DNA of 64,000 bases from Dermatophagoides farinae (GCF_024713945.1 NC_134681.1:372001-436000); one strand, 5' to 3'. Counted from the stretch's first letter, positions 11,256 to 24,572 are shown. Translations and numbers: made by a program. The notes: a model not told the origin generated them from the sequence alone.

Positions 11256-14200
11256 CTTATTATGCTGAAAAACCGAATAATATGGGAATTAAATTTTTTG
11301 TCATTAATTTCAACAACAATTTTTTTTTTGTTTTGTTTTGTTTGGTTCTAGTTTCCGGCTAATTATTATTCTATCTCCATATATATAAATATAAACACTT
11401 TAATTTAAAAATCATCAAAAACATTCTTGAATTCTAAAGAAAATTCTAAGCTTATGATAAACATAAACAAATACTTAATGAATATAGAATGAAGAGCTAA
11501 AAATGGAAAAAAGTCGAAAATTCTATTGAAAAAATCGGGTCAATATTTTTTTAATTTTTACTTTGATTCGTCGTCGTCGTTGTTGTTGTTGTTGTTGCTG
11601 TTTTCGTTAATGTCATTATTTTTTCTTTTTTTTTCGTTATTTTGGTTGTTATTTTCATCGAAATCATCATTCACCCACTGAATCCTTATATATATTTTTC
11701 ATATTATGAAAAAGATGATGATTCGTTATAATTCGTGTGCGTGTATGTGTATATATATGTGTGTGTGTGTATTATAACAAATTAATTTAATGATGATGAT
11801 GATTGTAAACAAGCAAATACTTTTGAATAAACAGATGATATTAATTAATCGATTCATTCACCAATCTTATCATCATGTGAATGGACATCCAAAAGAGTTG
11901 TTAAATGTTTACAACAACAACAACAACAACAACAATAACAACAACAGCAACAAAAACACAGGAATTCAATTTAAATATTTATTTATTTATTGAAATGTTA
12001 AATATAAATACATTTATGATTGATATTGGTTAAAAGAATCATAATTTTTTTTACCTCTATTTTTGTTTTTGTTGTTTCTATGCTATCATCATCATCATCA
12101 TCATCATCGTATATGAGTGTTTTATTCAATTGTTCTCTTTCTCTCTCACTCTCTCTGTGTGTGTGTGTGTGTGTGTTCGTGTCGCTTACGGGGATTTCCG
12201 TAATGTTTTCATTTCAACTCATTTCAGTACAATTTGAAAATAATTCAAACGCTCATTCACTCATAGACAGAGAGACAAGCTGTCAACAATTGTAATATAT
12301 TTTTCAATCAAAAAAAAAATTACTTTCGTTGACAATCAGGGATTGCAATCGACTTGAATTCTATTTTATTTCATATTTATCACCAATAAAATAAATAAAT
12401 AAATAATGGCGATGATGATGGAAGAAAAAAAAAGAAAAAGAATCGGGAAAGGAAATGAAATTTCATCATTTTATCAATAATAATAATGATGATGATGATG
12501 AGAAACAGAAATGCTGAAAAGAATTTTCCCGAAATTTCTATGTTTCTTTGTTGCAATACAAATAAAATCCTGAATTCAGTAGCCATGAGTAATGAAATTT
12601 GTTCTAAATTTTTTTTTTTTTTTTGTTCAATTTCGCGAATATAATTTCCCATTGATTTTGTCAAAATCCCACTATGGATGAATCACTGAATTATATGTAT
12701 CAATCAATCAATCAAAAAAAAATTGATAATTTTCTATTTTATCATTGAATTTTTCTTGTTTTCATTTATCATTTTGCATCAGATTTCATGTGTGTGTGTG
12801 TGTGTGTGTGCCCCACAAAAAAGGTGAGGCTAAAAATGATTGGTCATTATATATACGATACGATACGATAAATTGATTTTTTCCACACATTTTTTTCTAT
12901 ATTTGATTTTCATTTCAATGGAAATGTAACGAAAAAGAAAAAAATAAATATCAAATGATTGCTCCCACAATCATTGATTGATGGAATTCACACGCACACA
13001 CACACACACACAGACATATCAATTATTTATCATCAAAAATCATTATTATTATCGCTTTTGGATATATTTATATTGTTGATAGTTTAAATTGATTCAATTT
13101 TTTTTCTGTTTTGTTTTGTTTCCATTATATTCCCAGAATCATTATCATTTAGAATGAATGACCAATCAATCAAATCAATCAATCAATCAATCAATTATTC
13201 CTGGAAATGCCTGTGAAATTTGATATAGAAAAAAAATATTTATATATAAAAAAAACAAGAAATCAAAACAAAGAATAATAAACATTTTGATTAAAAAAAA
13301 ATTGTTTTTTCTTCACAAAAAAACCTGTGAAATAATGATGATGATGATGATGATATGAAGCTTTTATGATGATGATGATTATGATGATTGTTTCTCATTC
13401 ATATATAGAGATATCAATGGCCTGTTTGTATATATATTAATATATACCCACCTTTATTCATTTAATGTATTTTGATGATAAATATTTTCAAATTTCAGTG
13501 CACACACACACACACATTCATTTAGATAAATGTGATACAAAAATGATAATTGTTGTTTATGGATACTTGTCCAGAAATATCCTTGTACAGAAATATCAAA
13601 ATAATAATAAAATGTACTGTAAAATGTACTAAAAACTAAAACTGACCATTAAAAATTTTTTTTTGTTTTCATTTTATTGATATGTGTGTGTGTGTGTGTG
13701 TGTGTGCACACCGTTCGTTCTTTTTTTCTACATTTTCCACAACAAAATAATGAATTGAGAAAAATTATTTTTGTTTTTTCGGGATTTTCCGCCATTTTTC
13801 AATCCACCATTTTTCGAGATCGAATGTATGATTTATCAATAATAATAAACATCATCATCATCATCATCGATGACAACAACAACAACGACAACAACATTTG
13901 TACTTTTAAATCAAATTTATAAATTGGAAATCGCCCAAAATACTTGTACGATTGTCAAATCCATATATCTACAAAAAAAAGAAAAAAAAATTAATTTAAT
14001 TTAATTTGCGCATTTCTAGGTTCCGTTTTCGTAACCTAGTATACCTGTTGCATATGTATGGCGTCGAAAAAACCCTCATCATCATCATCATCATCATTAG
14101 CATTTATATACCTGATTAAATCCATTTTTTTTTTTTGATTCTAATGAGCACATAGCAAATTATCATTGATAGAAAAAAAACTGTTATAATCACTGCCATC

Positions 14201-14426
14201 ACCATAATGATAATGAATATGGAAAGATACTTTGAATATCATTCAATGAAATTAAATACAATAGAAAAAAAGTTTTTTTTTTGTTTATATTTCGAAATGA
14301 AATTTCAATTTTTTTTTCCTTTTAAATGTCAATGAAAATTCTAGGTAACAATCATCATCATCGTCATCATCATCATCATCATTAATGATCGTTGTCATCA
14401 TAACTATAGTTACAATGTAGTCATAC

Positions 14427-14464
<38 letters not shown>

Positions 14465-15548
14465 GATTTGATTTGATTTATTGGTTGAAATGATTTGATT
14501 GAATGAAAATTCTTTTTTGTTTGTTTGTTTGTTTTTGAAAATTTATTAAACAGCAGCCCAAAATCTGAATTAATTTACTCGATTTTTTTTTGTTTTGTTT
14601 AATAATTTCCATTGTTTCTTTTATTCATTGAAATGAGAAACTTTTTATGAAAAATAATTCCCAAACGCTTTGGCATATGATATTTTTACAATGATTATTA
14701 TATAGATAATCACATTACATGGTGATGATAATGACGATAATCATACACACATACACACACACACAACCATCATAATCAAATTGAATCAAAAAAGATTTAT
14801 ATATGTGTGTTGCTTTTTATTATTGCTGACAAATTGAAATCATCATCAGCAATGGTCATGATGATAGTTTTAATTCATTATCACCATAATTTTTTTTTTT
14901 TGCAAAGCAAATGCCACATATATAGATTGTTTGTTAAAATGAAAATATATGAATAGAGTTACAGCAATAGCCACTATCGATTGTATCGATTTTAGCGGTT
15001 TTACTGTAGCCACTTGTTGTTGCTGTTGTTGTTCATCATGTGTATATTCTCATGTGTCACACATTATATATTGTAGCAGGTTTTCGAAAATAGCCAATAT
15101 ATATTGGTTTTCAGTTTATCGTTTTTAATTTCAATATATTCCATAATGGAATAATGATATTGAAAACAATGTCAACATTTCAACATTTGTAGTGTTTTTT
15201 ACTGAATGGTAACTAAATTGTTGTGTTTATTATTATTCCACTAGTCTTTATGTGATCACTTTTGTTCAATGGTTCGAATTTTTTGCTCCGTTTTTTTTTT
15301 GCAACAGTAATTTGCTTTAATCATCATCTTCATTTGATTTGATTTGATACAATTACCTCAAAAATTCATATCTATTACATCGTGTACCATTTTTTTTTTT
15401 TTTTTTGATCAAAAATTTATGATATTTTTTCGTACATTTAGCAAATTATTTTCTACATACATAAGAAGCAAAATTTTTAACTGGTTTGAACTTGTTCTAA
15501 TATTTTGTCATTTTTTTTAATTATATTTTCTTTTTATTTCATCTTTAG
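10722..15548. other. Repeat-rich spacer upstream of the TENT5-like gene
   Basis: No coding exon is supported over these 4.8 kb. It contains (CT)n at 11222-11251, (CA)n or (TG)n tracts near 10803-10826, 11757-11771, 12789-12810, 12992-13013 and 13682-13706, and (ATC)n or (GAT)n runs at 12085-12109, 14346-14383 and 14426-14462. A CTAGGTT/AACCTAG dyad lies at 14016-14039. A splice acceptor with a T-rich tract at 15547-15548 suggests that the TENT5-like transcript has an upstream untranslated exon here, which I cannot place. Confidence 0.55.
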
Positions 15549-15592
15549 GTTTGCTGCAAACCAAATATCATTGATTCTTCTTGATTATAAAT

Positions 15593-17722
15593 ATGGATTC
15601 AATGAAGGATAGCGATGCGATCGCCGAAGATGAATCATGTTCTCTCCAAATTATTCCATTTGAAAATGATTGTGAATCAACCGACAGACAATTAATTTCA
15701 ATCAATCATCAAACTTTCGATTTACGTGATAAACGTTTTGGTATTTTGAATCCAAGACAAACAAAACGATTGAAGAAAATCCTTAAAAAAGAAATGTCTT
15801 TGATCGTCGATTTTGATTCCGAAACATCTTTTGACAAAAAAATAACGAATTATTGCGCCTATCCATTGCATATTTTTTTACAAATAATTGGACAACGTTT
15901 GACTGAAAACAATATTACTTATCGTGATATACGTCTTAATGGCGGTGCAGCGTCATATGTTTTAAATAATAGAAACAAAACCATTTACAATGATATTGAT
16001 ATCATTTTCAATGTAAATCTTCAAAATGAATCGTATTTTGAGTCGATTCGTAAAAGTATTTTTAAACTTTTATTGGACATTTGTGCACCAAACATTTTAG
16101 AGCCTGATATTCGTCTTATAAGAGAACAAGTATTAACCAAAATGGTTAAAATTTCCGACAATGATACACGTTGGTCATTATTCAGCATCAAGAACTTTAA
16201 AGGATGTACTATTGAAATCAAATTTGTTGATAAAATTCGTCGACAATATGAATTTAGTGTCGATTCTTTTCAAATTATATTGGATAATGTTTTAGATGAT
16301 CCATGTATTGCTGACACAATTATCTGCGAAAGCGTTTTTGGTGACTATCACGAAGCTATATATCATCTTAATAACAAGTTTATTGTTACGAATTCTCCTG
16401 AAAAAATTCGTGGCGGTGGTTTATTCAAATATTGTTTCCTTTTAGTTCGTGATTTTAAGCCTCTGTGTCATGAAACGATGAAAAAATTAGAACCTTATAT
16501 GGTATCACGATTTTTTATTGATTTCACTTATTTCGAATGTCAACGTGACAAATTATGTAATTATTTGCTCACTCATTTTGGAAACGATACCATGTCGAAA
16601 TATCATTTTTTGACGATTTTCTGTTCGGTTTTGAAACGGTCATTGAAAAAAAATTTTAATCAAAAAAAGATAATAAAAAAATACATGGAAATTACGACTA
16701 TTTGCTTTTGCACTTTACTTCGAGAATTTATTGATAATCATCAATTTTTCGATCAACATTTAACAAATGAAAAACCTGTTAATGGATACGATTCTGTTAA
16801 TCAATGTCTTAACAAAGAGCTTGTGGTTTCAAATCAAACTACTCGTCCGATTCTCGTTACATTTGTTTTCGATAACATACAACCAAACATATCAAAGCTG
16901 AAACGGCAACAAAATCTCATAAATTTTATCAAATGTCATGATAATATTTATCCAAAATTCGGTGGATATTCATTTGCACTTTTGCCAGCCAAAATATTCC
17001 ATTCAATCAATGCAAACAATCTACATTCAAAACATGAACATTTAAATCATTACATAATATCGTATAGTACATTGTATAAAATGGATCATATGTTTTATAA
17101 ATTGAATAATGAAAACATTTATCAACATGAAATAGAATGTAATTCCAATCTATTTATTGATCAATGTTCTTCATTCAATTCGATACAAAATTTCATTTAT
17201 GAATATCAATCCAATGAAATATTGACAAAACGTTTGCCAGATTCATTGTTTCCTGTGGATTTTTCCTATTCAAACATTACTATTGATAAATTTTCACAAA
17301 TTCCATTCTCACCACCGAAAAATTATCGCTTATGTATTTTGAATAAAACGCCAATAATATACAATGAATCAATTGAATCTGGTATTATGAATAAGTCTAT
17401 GATAGTCAATAACATCATCAAATCATTATCATCATCATCATCATCATCATCATCACAACATTCATCATGTGGTTCTAATGTGATTTTACATTATGATCAT
17501 TCGGAAGAAACAAAAATTTCATCATATCAAAAGCGGCCATTATTGTCAATCAATTCATGGCAACAATCAATTACGATTCCATGTGATGCAATTAATTCTT
17601 CATATCCATATCAAAATGTTTGGAATGAATACCAAATCTATTCATCACCATTATCAAATCAACAACAATTAATTTCGAATACATTGTATGAGCCATCTTC
17701 ATACTATGCTTATTATCAATGA
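15593..17722 (+). CDS. TENT5/FAM46-type non-canonical poly(A) polymerase with long C-terminal extension
   Basis: One uninterrupted exon encodes 709 residues from the ATG at 15593. The four codons before it are open but lack an ATG, and a probable acceptor lies at 15547-15548. TENT5 enzymes add adenosines to mRNA 3' ends in the cytoplasm or at the ER. The nucleotidyltransferase core is clear: LNGGAAS at 115-121, then YNDIDIIF with the two metal-binding aspartates at 134 and 136. After these come WSLFSIKN, KFVDKIRRQYEFSVDSFQI, ESVFGDYHEAIYHL, and EKIRGGGLFKYCFLLVR, all family blocks in the usual order. The core ends near residue 390. The remaining 320 residues are unusual for the family, which is normally about 390-440 residues, and are Ser/Asn/Tyr-rich with a serine run encoded around 17427-17457. 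The usual GS of the helical-turn motif is GG here. The family call is firm; the RNA targets are unknown. Confidence 0.92.
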   Translation: MDSMKDSDAIAEDESCSLQIIPFENDCESTDRQLISINHQTFDLRDKRFGILNPRQTKRLKKILKKEMSLIVDFDSETSFDKKITNYCAYPLHIFLQIIGQRLTENNITYRDIRLNGGAASYVLNNRNKTIYNDIDIIFNVNLQNESYFESIRKSIFKLLLDICAPNILEPDIRLIREQVLTKMVKISDNDTRWSLFSIKNFKGCTIEIKFVDKIRRQYEFSVDSFQIILDNVLDDPCIADTIICESVFGDYHEAIYHLNNKFIVTNSPEKIRGGGLFKYCFLLVRDFKPLCHETMKKLEPYMVSRFFIDFTYFECQRDKLCNYLLTHFGNDTMSKYHFLTIFCSVLKRSLKKNFNQKKIIKKYMEITTICFCTLLREFIDNHQFFDQHLTNEKPVNGYDSVNQCLNKELVVSNQTTRPILVTFVFDNIQPNISKLKRQQNLINFIKCHDNIYPKFGGYSFALLPAKIFHSINANNLHSKHEHLNHYIISYSTLYKMDHMFYKLNNENIYQHEIECNSNLFIDQCSSFNSIQNFIYEYQSNEILTKRLPDSLFPVDFSYSNITIDKFSQIPFSPPKNYRLCILNKTPIIYNESIESGIMNKSMIVNNIIKSLSSSSSSSSSQHSSCGSNVILHYDHSEETKISSYQKRPLLSINSWQQSITIPCDAINSSYPYQNVWNEYQIYSSPLSNQQQLISNTLYEPSSYYAYYQ

Positions 17723-19447
17723 ACAAAAAGTCAACTCTTTATATGAGTATTTCATTATTAATCATTTTTTTCATCATCAATCTTTATTGTGATTTCATCC
17801 AACATCGACAACATTGTCATACGCACATATATACAAATATATTGATTCAATAATTACATGATTAGGTAACAACAATTTGTAATTCTCTAAACTTAAATTC
17901 CATCAATTATGTGGTTACCTCGTTTCCAATAATAATCATTATCAAATTCAATGAATTGCAGACATTTTTTTTCTCAAAATTCATCTTATTTCATCTATCT
18001 CGACCTCTGTGTTCTGATTTTTTGTTTTCGTTTATAACATTTAAACATAGTCATTCTTTATCATCATCAGCATCTTTTCATACCGGTTATTTTGTCATTC
18101 CGGTTTTTTTTCAATCCTTTCATAGCAATCAAACGAATCAATTATTCAGTCATTGTTTTTTCATGTTGAAGTTGAATTTTTTTTTAATATTTATTGTGGT
18201 TACATAACAAACAAACAAAAAAATGATAATAATAATCGATCAATTGATCAAAAATTTCAAATTTTTCTTTTTATATACTATGGATTTTTCAAACTTGTTT
18301 TGATTTTTTTTTTTAATAAAATGAAAAAAAAAAATTCTTTTTGTTGTTGTTGTTGTTGCTTTTAATTCGATTCACAGTACCGAGATGGAAGCACTGTAGT
18401 GTTGGTATTTTTTTTTTAACAAGAAACAAAAATTCTATAATATAACGATCATCATTAGAAATTGCCGAAGAGAAAAAAACGAAAGAAATATAGATATATA
18501 GAGACATTAACATTTTTGATATTCATGTCTTTTTTGTTTGGTATAAAATAAGGTTCTTTTACCTTTGGACCTATGGACCGACGATGACGACGACGACTAC
18601 AACAGCAACAACCACAACTGTAAGCAGATGGTATTAAGGTGGGTGAAATTTTTTTTACATACATACGAATACCGAATAAAAACATTTGCGGCATTTTTTT
18701 TTTGTAATGTCAATTCAAACATTCGTCAGTACACACACACACACACACACAAACATGTATAAACAAACGAAACAACAAAAAAAAAAATGGCTTGAAGGCA
18801 CATAGCATCTTTTTTTTTGCAGGTAAAAAGGCAACTAAGAGAATTCTTTCTTATTAGTTTTTTTTTGTTGTCGTCGTCGTTTTTCTTCATAGATGGTGAT
18901 GATGGAAATTTTTACTACTTGAACATATACAACTTTTGTATTATTATTTTTTTTCTTTTTGTTTTTTTTTTGTTTATATGTTCGACACCGGCAATAAACA
19001 AAGATCATCATCATCATCGTCATTAACGTGTTAAGGTGCATTTTTTTTTGCATTCGTATACGAATACCGAATTTATATGTCTCTTATGTATATATGCCAA
19101 TAAACATATCTGATGATATCTGTTCAATGTATATATGCTATTGACTTGTATGATTCATTTCATTTTTGATGTTTATTTGTCGGCTTGTTCCTATAGGATT
19201 GGAATCAAGAATGTGTGTGTGTGTATGGACCAAAGTAAAGATTTGTGGTGACCTGTTTTAAAAATATTGATTATGGATCAAAACAGTTATATATTAATAC
19301 GGAAAAAAAGAGACAAATCAATTTAGCTGTCATCAAATTCGTAAAATTTTTTGTTTTCAAATACAACGACAACCAACCAACAAACAAACAGACAAATAGC
19401 AATCTAAATACATTTAGATTTATGGACAATTAGCATTACGAAAAATT

Positions 19448-19482
19448 GTTTGTTATCGAATTTCATGAATTCGATAACAAAC
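19448..19482. repeat. 15-bp inverted repeat with 5-nt loop
   Basis: The arm gtttgttatcgaatt is followed by tcatg and its exact reverse complement. A perfect 15-bp stem with a short loop could form in DNA or RNA. The surrounding DNA shows no gene. Confidence 0.8.
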
Positions 19483-22058
19483 CATATGTTTGTGTGTACA
19501 AATAATATATAGACTATATAGATTGTGATTGATTATAATTGATTGATTGATTGATTTGGACACGCTTCATCATTTATTATTGTAATGACGACAGTTATCG
19601 TTTCAATCACCCATTGATTACCACCGTCATTGATTTTCAGACGAAGCCATTAAAAAAAAAGTCATATGGGTCCCCCAAAAACAACAACAACAACAACAAC
19701 AAAATGGCCCAATTTTTTTCAAAGAAAAAAAGGGTGTTTGTTGTTAGTTGTTTTTTTTTGCAACCCGGCAAAAAAAAAATCGTCTCCAATGTACAGATTT
19801 AACACTAAATAAGACATAACTGATAATTTCTTCAATTTATAATATATCTTGTTTTGTTGAAACTATATAATAGTTTGACCTAAATTTGGTAAATCGAAAC
19901 TAAAAAAAATGGTAATCAATACCGTTATGCACGTTTTTTTTCAGCATGAGAGAGGCAGAGAGCGATATTGGATATTTTCTTTGAATTCCAAATGAAAACA
20001 TTTCCAAAGAAAGAATTATTATTACTTTTTCTACAGTCTCGGTCAACATCAAAGAAATTTTTTATTTTCCACAACAACAATTCAATGAATTGAACATTGG
20101 TAACATGATCCATTAATGGCTACTGGTTGTTGATTGTGTGTTGTTATTATATGGTGGTAACAATGGTAGTGAAAAAAAATATTAGAATTTATCATGGCAA
20201 TTAAATCAATGAATTGTCATTAAATGAATAAAATTAATTAATTTACATATGTACATGTAGCAATGTAGATGATGCACATGATCCGATAATCAACAAGAAG
20301 AAGAAAAAAAATAAAAATATAACAACAACAAAGAATACAATCTGATAAAAAGTTTTCTCATTTCATTACATTGAATAAAAAAAAATGAGAATAACACATA
20401 AATAAAATTAGAAATGAATGAATGAATGATAATAAAATTTCATGATTCAAGTGTCTGTTGGTGTTCAACAAACTAAACATTTGTAATTTGAAGATTTTGA
20501 CTAGAATAATTTCATCACAGATTTGGTTTCCAATTCCCTCATTCACCCCGTTTATTAAGTAGAATTTATCCACATGGTTTTATCATCATCATCAACAACA
20601 ACAAATTTCTAGTTCTTGGTTAACATCTAATAAGAATCTCAGCATCATTGCATTTTTTGGAATGACCAAGATATTTTATGGCCGATGAACATCCAAAGAT
20701 AGCTAGCTAGCTAGAGAGAGAGAGCGAGAAAGGGAGAAAAAAAACTCAAGTAACGGTCATAACTATCTTGTTGAACTGATGTGAGTGTGTGTGTGTGTGT
20801 GTGGTCAATAAAATTTGAAATAATTTACACTTGTTACAACTGAACATGCAAAAGTTATTATCGTTTTTATTCAAAAAAAAAAAGAAAAAGAAAATTTCCC
20901 AACTAGATCTGATTGTATTGTATACAATAAAAACGAATGAATGAATAAAATCTATTTATTGATTCAAATTCTTCATTGGCTATTCTAATTCAATTTTCTT
21001 TTCTTAATAAATTCCAATTAAATGAAAACAATTTTTTTTTCATCAGATTTATTCATTGAATAAATTGAATTGAATGGCAACAGAATTGACTTTTTTGTGT
21101 TTCACAATCGAAAAAAAAAATTTGATTGTGAAACACACACACACACACACAAACACACGGACACAAATACAGATCCATATAGCGTAGGTTAATCATGATG
21201 ATGATAAATATCATAAATTACACATGCACGAAGAAGAATCATAAAAAAAAATTTTTTTTTGGAAATGGAAAAAAAAAGTTTGCTGTCTTTATTTGAGAAT
21301 CTGATGATAAATCTGAAAGAAAGAAAGAAAAAAACAATATATAAATTTGATGACGCAAAAATGATAAATTAATAATGACAATAAAAAAAAAAAAATTTTC
21401 TACGAATCATAATTGTTATTTGATATATGATTTTGTTTCTTATCTTTGTGTGTGTGTAATATCATCGGTTTTTTTTCAGTGTAAATCCGGATTGGAAAAA
21501 AAATTAATGATAAATAACCAACAACAGTACAATGTTCGCCTCTTTTTTTCTTTTTGGTATCATCATCATCATCATCATCATAATTATGGATCAAACCAGA
21601 TGTTATCAGTGACGATGAAAAAAAAATCCATCCGCCAAAAAAAAAAAAATTGAAATTTAATTTTGACTTTTGAACATCAATAACAATGATAATAATGTTA
21701 GATTCTCCGATAAGTGTTATTCTTGATTTGAATGGAGAACAAAAAAAAATAGAGTCAATGGCGACAATAACAAGTCATAAAAAAAAATTAAATATAATTT
21801 TCATTTTTGTTTAACACTCATCATTCCATCACATATTTGATGATGGATGGTACATTTATAATGAACGAAAAAAAAAAACAAAAAATTGGGTGTCAACACA
21901 ATCAGACCAGGTGCCAAAATAAAGAGCTAAATCTCAATCCATCATTATGGACAAATTGAGGATGTCACCAATCAAATCAAACGTTAATGTGCCACAAATG
22001 GTGTGCATTTTTTTTTTGTTTCGCTTGTTTACATTCATATGATGAATATAAATTTTCA

Positions 22059-22097
22059 CCCCCCCCCCCCCTCTCTCTCTCTCTCTCTTTCTCTCTC
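22059..22097. repeat. C13 run fused to (CT)n
   Basis: A run of 13 cytosines at 22059-22071 passes directly into a CT dinucleotide tract of about 25 bases. Long C runs are rare in this AT-rich window. The strand is all pyrimidine, so it could adopt triplex or i-motif structures. Confidence 0.85.
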
Positions 22098-22447
22098 GCT
22101 TGTTATTTCTCCACACAAGGTCTATGATCTTTATCAGATCATATACACGGTTTATAATTGCAATCCATCCACATTAACATTAATTATCTGAATGAAGAAA
22201 TTTGCATGGCCATTGTAGTTGCACAACAACAACAACAACAAAAAATACGTTTAGATTTTTAATTACAGATTCATTTAAAAAAATGATCAAATTAAAAATA
22301 TCTGAACATCTGTATACATATATGTGTATGTATATAGAATGCAAATGTAGACCAAAAAAAAAAAAAAACAGAAAACAGAAAACAGAAAGAAAGAAAGATA
22401 AACAGAGCACAAAATTACGGATCATTATTATATGTGTGATGAATATA

Positions 22448-24221
22448 TTAGGTTATTAGAAAAGTACTGTCGTTTTTGTGTATAACATTTTTGAACGACT
22501 GTCACAAAAAATTGGTAAAGGTTATGACACTGTGTATGACCTCAATTTATTCTTTGATGACCATACTTTAATTCAAAAGTAAATTTTTTCCAACTTTGAC
22601 CACAGGAAGTGGTGGCCAACCTCGGTATTTTGAGGCAATTTTTGAGTAAATTTTAGGCATTTTGTTTTTTGCCCGTTGTGACCCCGACGAAAGAGGAAAT
22701 GGTCATCTGACCACTCAATGGAAATTCCACATGTCCTAGGAGTTAAAAAAAATTATGAGCGTAATTTTTCCGCAACTCATTTTTTCTAGAGGGCCGGTCA
22801 AAATCCGGTCGGCCGCTATCAGCCACTGTGTTATTCCGCCATAGGAAAAATATGCTTCAAAATGAAATTTTTGAAAAATTTTCATTAATTATTGCACAAA
22901 AGGTTTTCGGCTAACCAAAAAGTCAATAAAAAATTCCGGTTGACAAAAAATTCCAAATTCTTGAAAATCGCATAACCGACCATGCAATGCATGTGCTGTC
23001 AGCCACTCTGTCAATGGCATTGCCCATTGAATTTGTTAATGGGCAATACCATTGGAAATCACTCAATCAATGTTGAATCTGTTGCATATCGACATTCATG
23101 GTACCAAAACAATACGAATTCATAAACGGGAACAATTAAGAATTTCCGCCAATTCACTGGTGGTGTACCTCGGGTTTGTTTCCACCAATTTATCATCATC
23201 AATCTGTTGAGGTCGGCCAGACCTCGGTCGATCCTCCAGGTTGAAGTCGCCTTCTTGAAATCGCTGAAACCACCGTTGAATAGTACGGGTACTCACACCG
23301 TTTTCGTAAGCTTCGTTGATTTCAGCAGAAGCTCTAGTTGCCTTGACACCCCTCTTGTACCAACAAAGCATCAAATGGCGGATGTGAATATCACTTGGCC
23401 AATTTTGGCAAATTTCTTCTTTCGTTGTTGTTTGTTGCATTTTATTCATTAAATCATTAAATATCAATAATATTCAAATGATGATGATGGTGATAATGCG
23501 ATTGGTAATGCACTATGTGGTATTTGAAATTAATCCGAATTTTTGATTTCCTTTTCCGGTTCATACGATATAATGTAATGAAAAAGAATTTAACGTTTTT
23601 GAAAAGTTCATATTGTATGCAGTTTATGAAATCGCCAACAGAACATTTATGCCATTGACAGAGTGGCTGACAGCACATGCATTGCATGGTCGGTTATGCG
23701 ATTTTCAAGAATTTGGAATTTTTTGTCAACCGGAATTTTTTATTGACTTTTTGGTTAGCCGAAAACCTTTTGTGCAATAATTAATGAAAATTTTTCAAAA
23801 ATTTCATTTTGAAGCATATTTTTCCTATGGCGGAATAACACAGTGGCTGATAGAGGCCGACCGGATTTTGACCGGCCCTCTAGAAAAAATGAGTTGCGGA
23901 AAAATTACGCTCATAATTTTTTTTAACTCCTAGGACATGTGGAATTTCCATTGAGTGGTCAGATGACCATTTCCTCTTTCGTCGGGGTCACAACGGGCAA
24001 AAAACAAAATGCCTAAAATTTACTCAAAAATTGCCTCAAAATACCGAGGTTGGCCACCACTTCCTGTGGTCAAAGTTGGAAAAAATTTACTTTTGAATTA
24101 AAGTATGGTCATCAAAGAATAAATTGAGGTCATACACAGTGTCATAACCTTTACCAATTTTTTGTGACAGTCGTTCAAAAATGTTATACACAAAAACGAC
24201 AGTACTTTTCTAATAACCTAA
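22448..24221. mobile_element. Non-autonomous mariner-family element with 573-bp foldback terminal inverted repeats
   Basis: The element starts ttaggttattagaaaagtac and ends with its reverse complement, typical of mariner termini (TTAGGTT...AAAAGTA). It is flanked on both sides by TA, the mariner target duplication. The inverted arms, 22448-23020 and 23649-24221, are equal in length and align without gaps as far as I could check. I found one substitution (ggccgctatc versus ggcctctatc). Known mariners usually have arms of about 28 bp. The 628-bp centre holds a truncated minus-strand transposase gene and, at the left arm/centre border (23012-23055), a small hairpin caatggcattgcccatt / aatgggcaataccattg. 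The near-identity of the arms points to recent origin or gene conversion. The element lacks a catalytic domain, so it would need transposase supplied in trans. Confidence 0.92.
23120..23449 (-). pseudogene. Truncated mariner transposase, N-terminal helix-turn-helix part only
   Basis: The minus-strand frame from an ATG at 23447-23449 runs about 109 residues to a stop at 23120. It matches the N-terminal DNA-binding half of mariner transposases: IRHLMLCWYKRGVKA, then STRTIQRWFQRFQEGDF, the hallmark LEDRPRSGRP, DDDKL, and TTSELAEIL leading toward the second helix-turn-helix. It stops within that second helix. The DD34D catalytic domain, roughly two thirds of a normal 345-residue transposase, is missing. 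The reading frame into the remaining centre is broken. The fragment could still bind the terminal repeats if expressed. Confidence 0.9.
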
Positions 24222-24452
24222 TATATATAAAAATTATTTTCGTTTAAAAACAAACGAATTATTTTCGTTATAATAATAATCTGATGATCAATATTATAAT
24301 AATAAGAGGCTGATTGGATTTTTCTTCTTCATTTTTTTTGCTGGTTGTTATATTGTTCGATATATTGATTGCCAATGTGTGTTTGCAGATATTTGTATAT
24401 AAATAAATGTAAAACATGTACAAATATACAAATATTGACGAAACGACCATTT

Positions 24453-24572
<120 letters not shown>

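Larger units (their letters stand above)
17723..22447. other. Repeat-rich spacer between the TENT5-like gene and the mariner insertion
   Basis: The first few hundred bases probably include the 3' UTR of the TENT5-like gene, though I see no clear AATAAA close to its stop. The rest is A/T-rich DNA with poly-T and poly-A runs, (GTT)n/(CAA)n tracts (for example 18343-18357), (CA)n near 18730-18750, an (AGCT)n patch near 20701, and an inverted repeat at 19448-19482. A C13 run joined to (CT)n lies at 22059-22097. No coding exon is supported. Confidence 0.6.
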
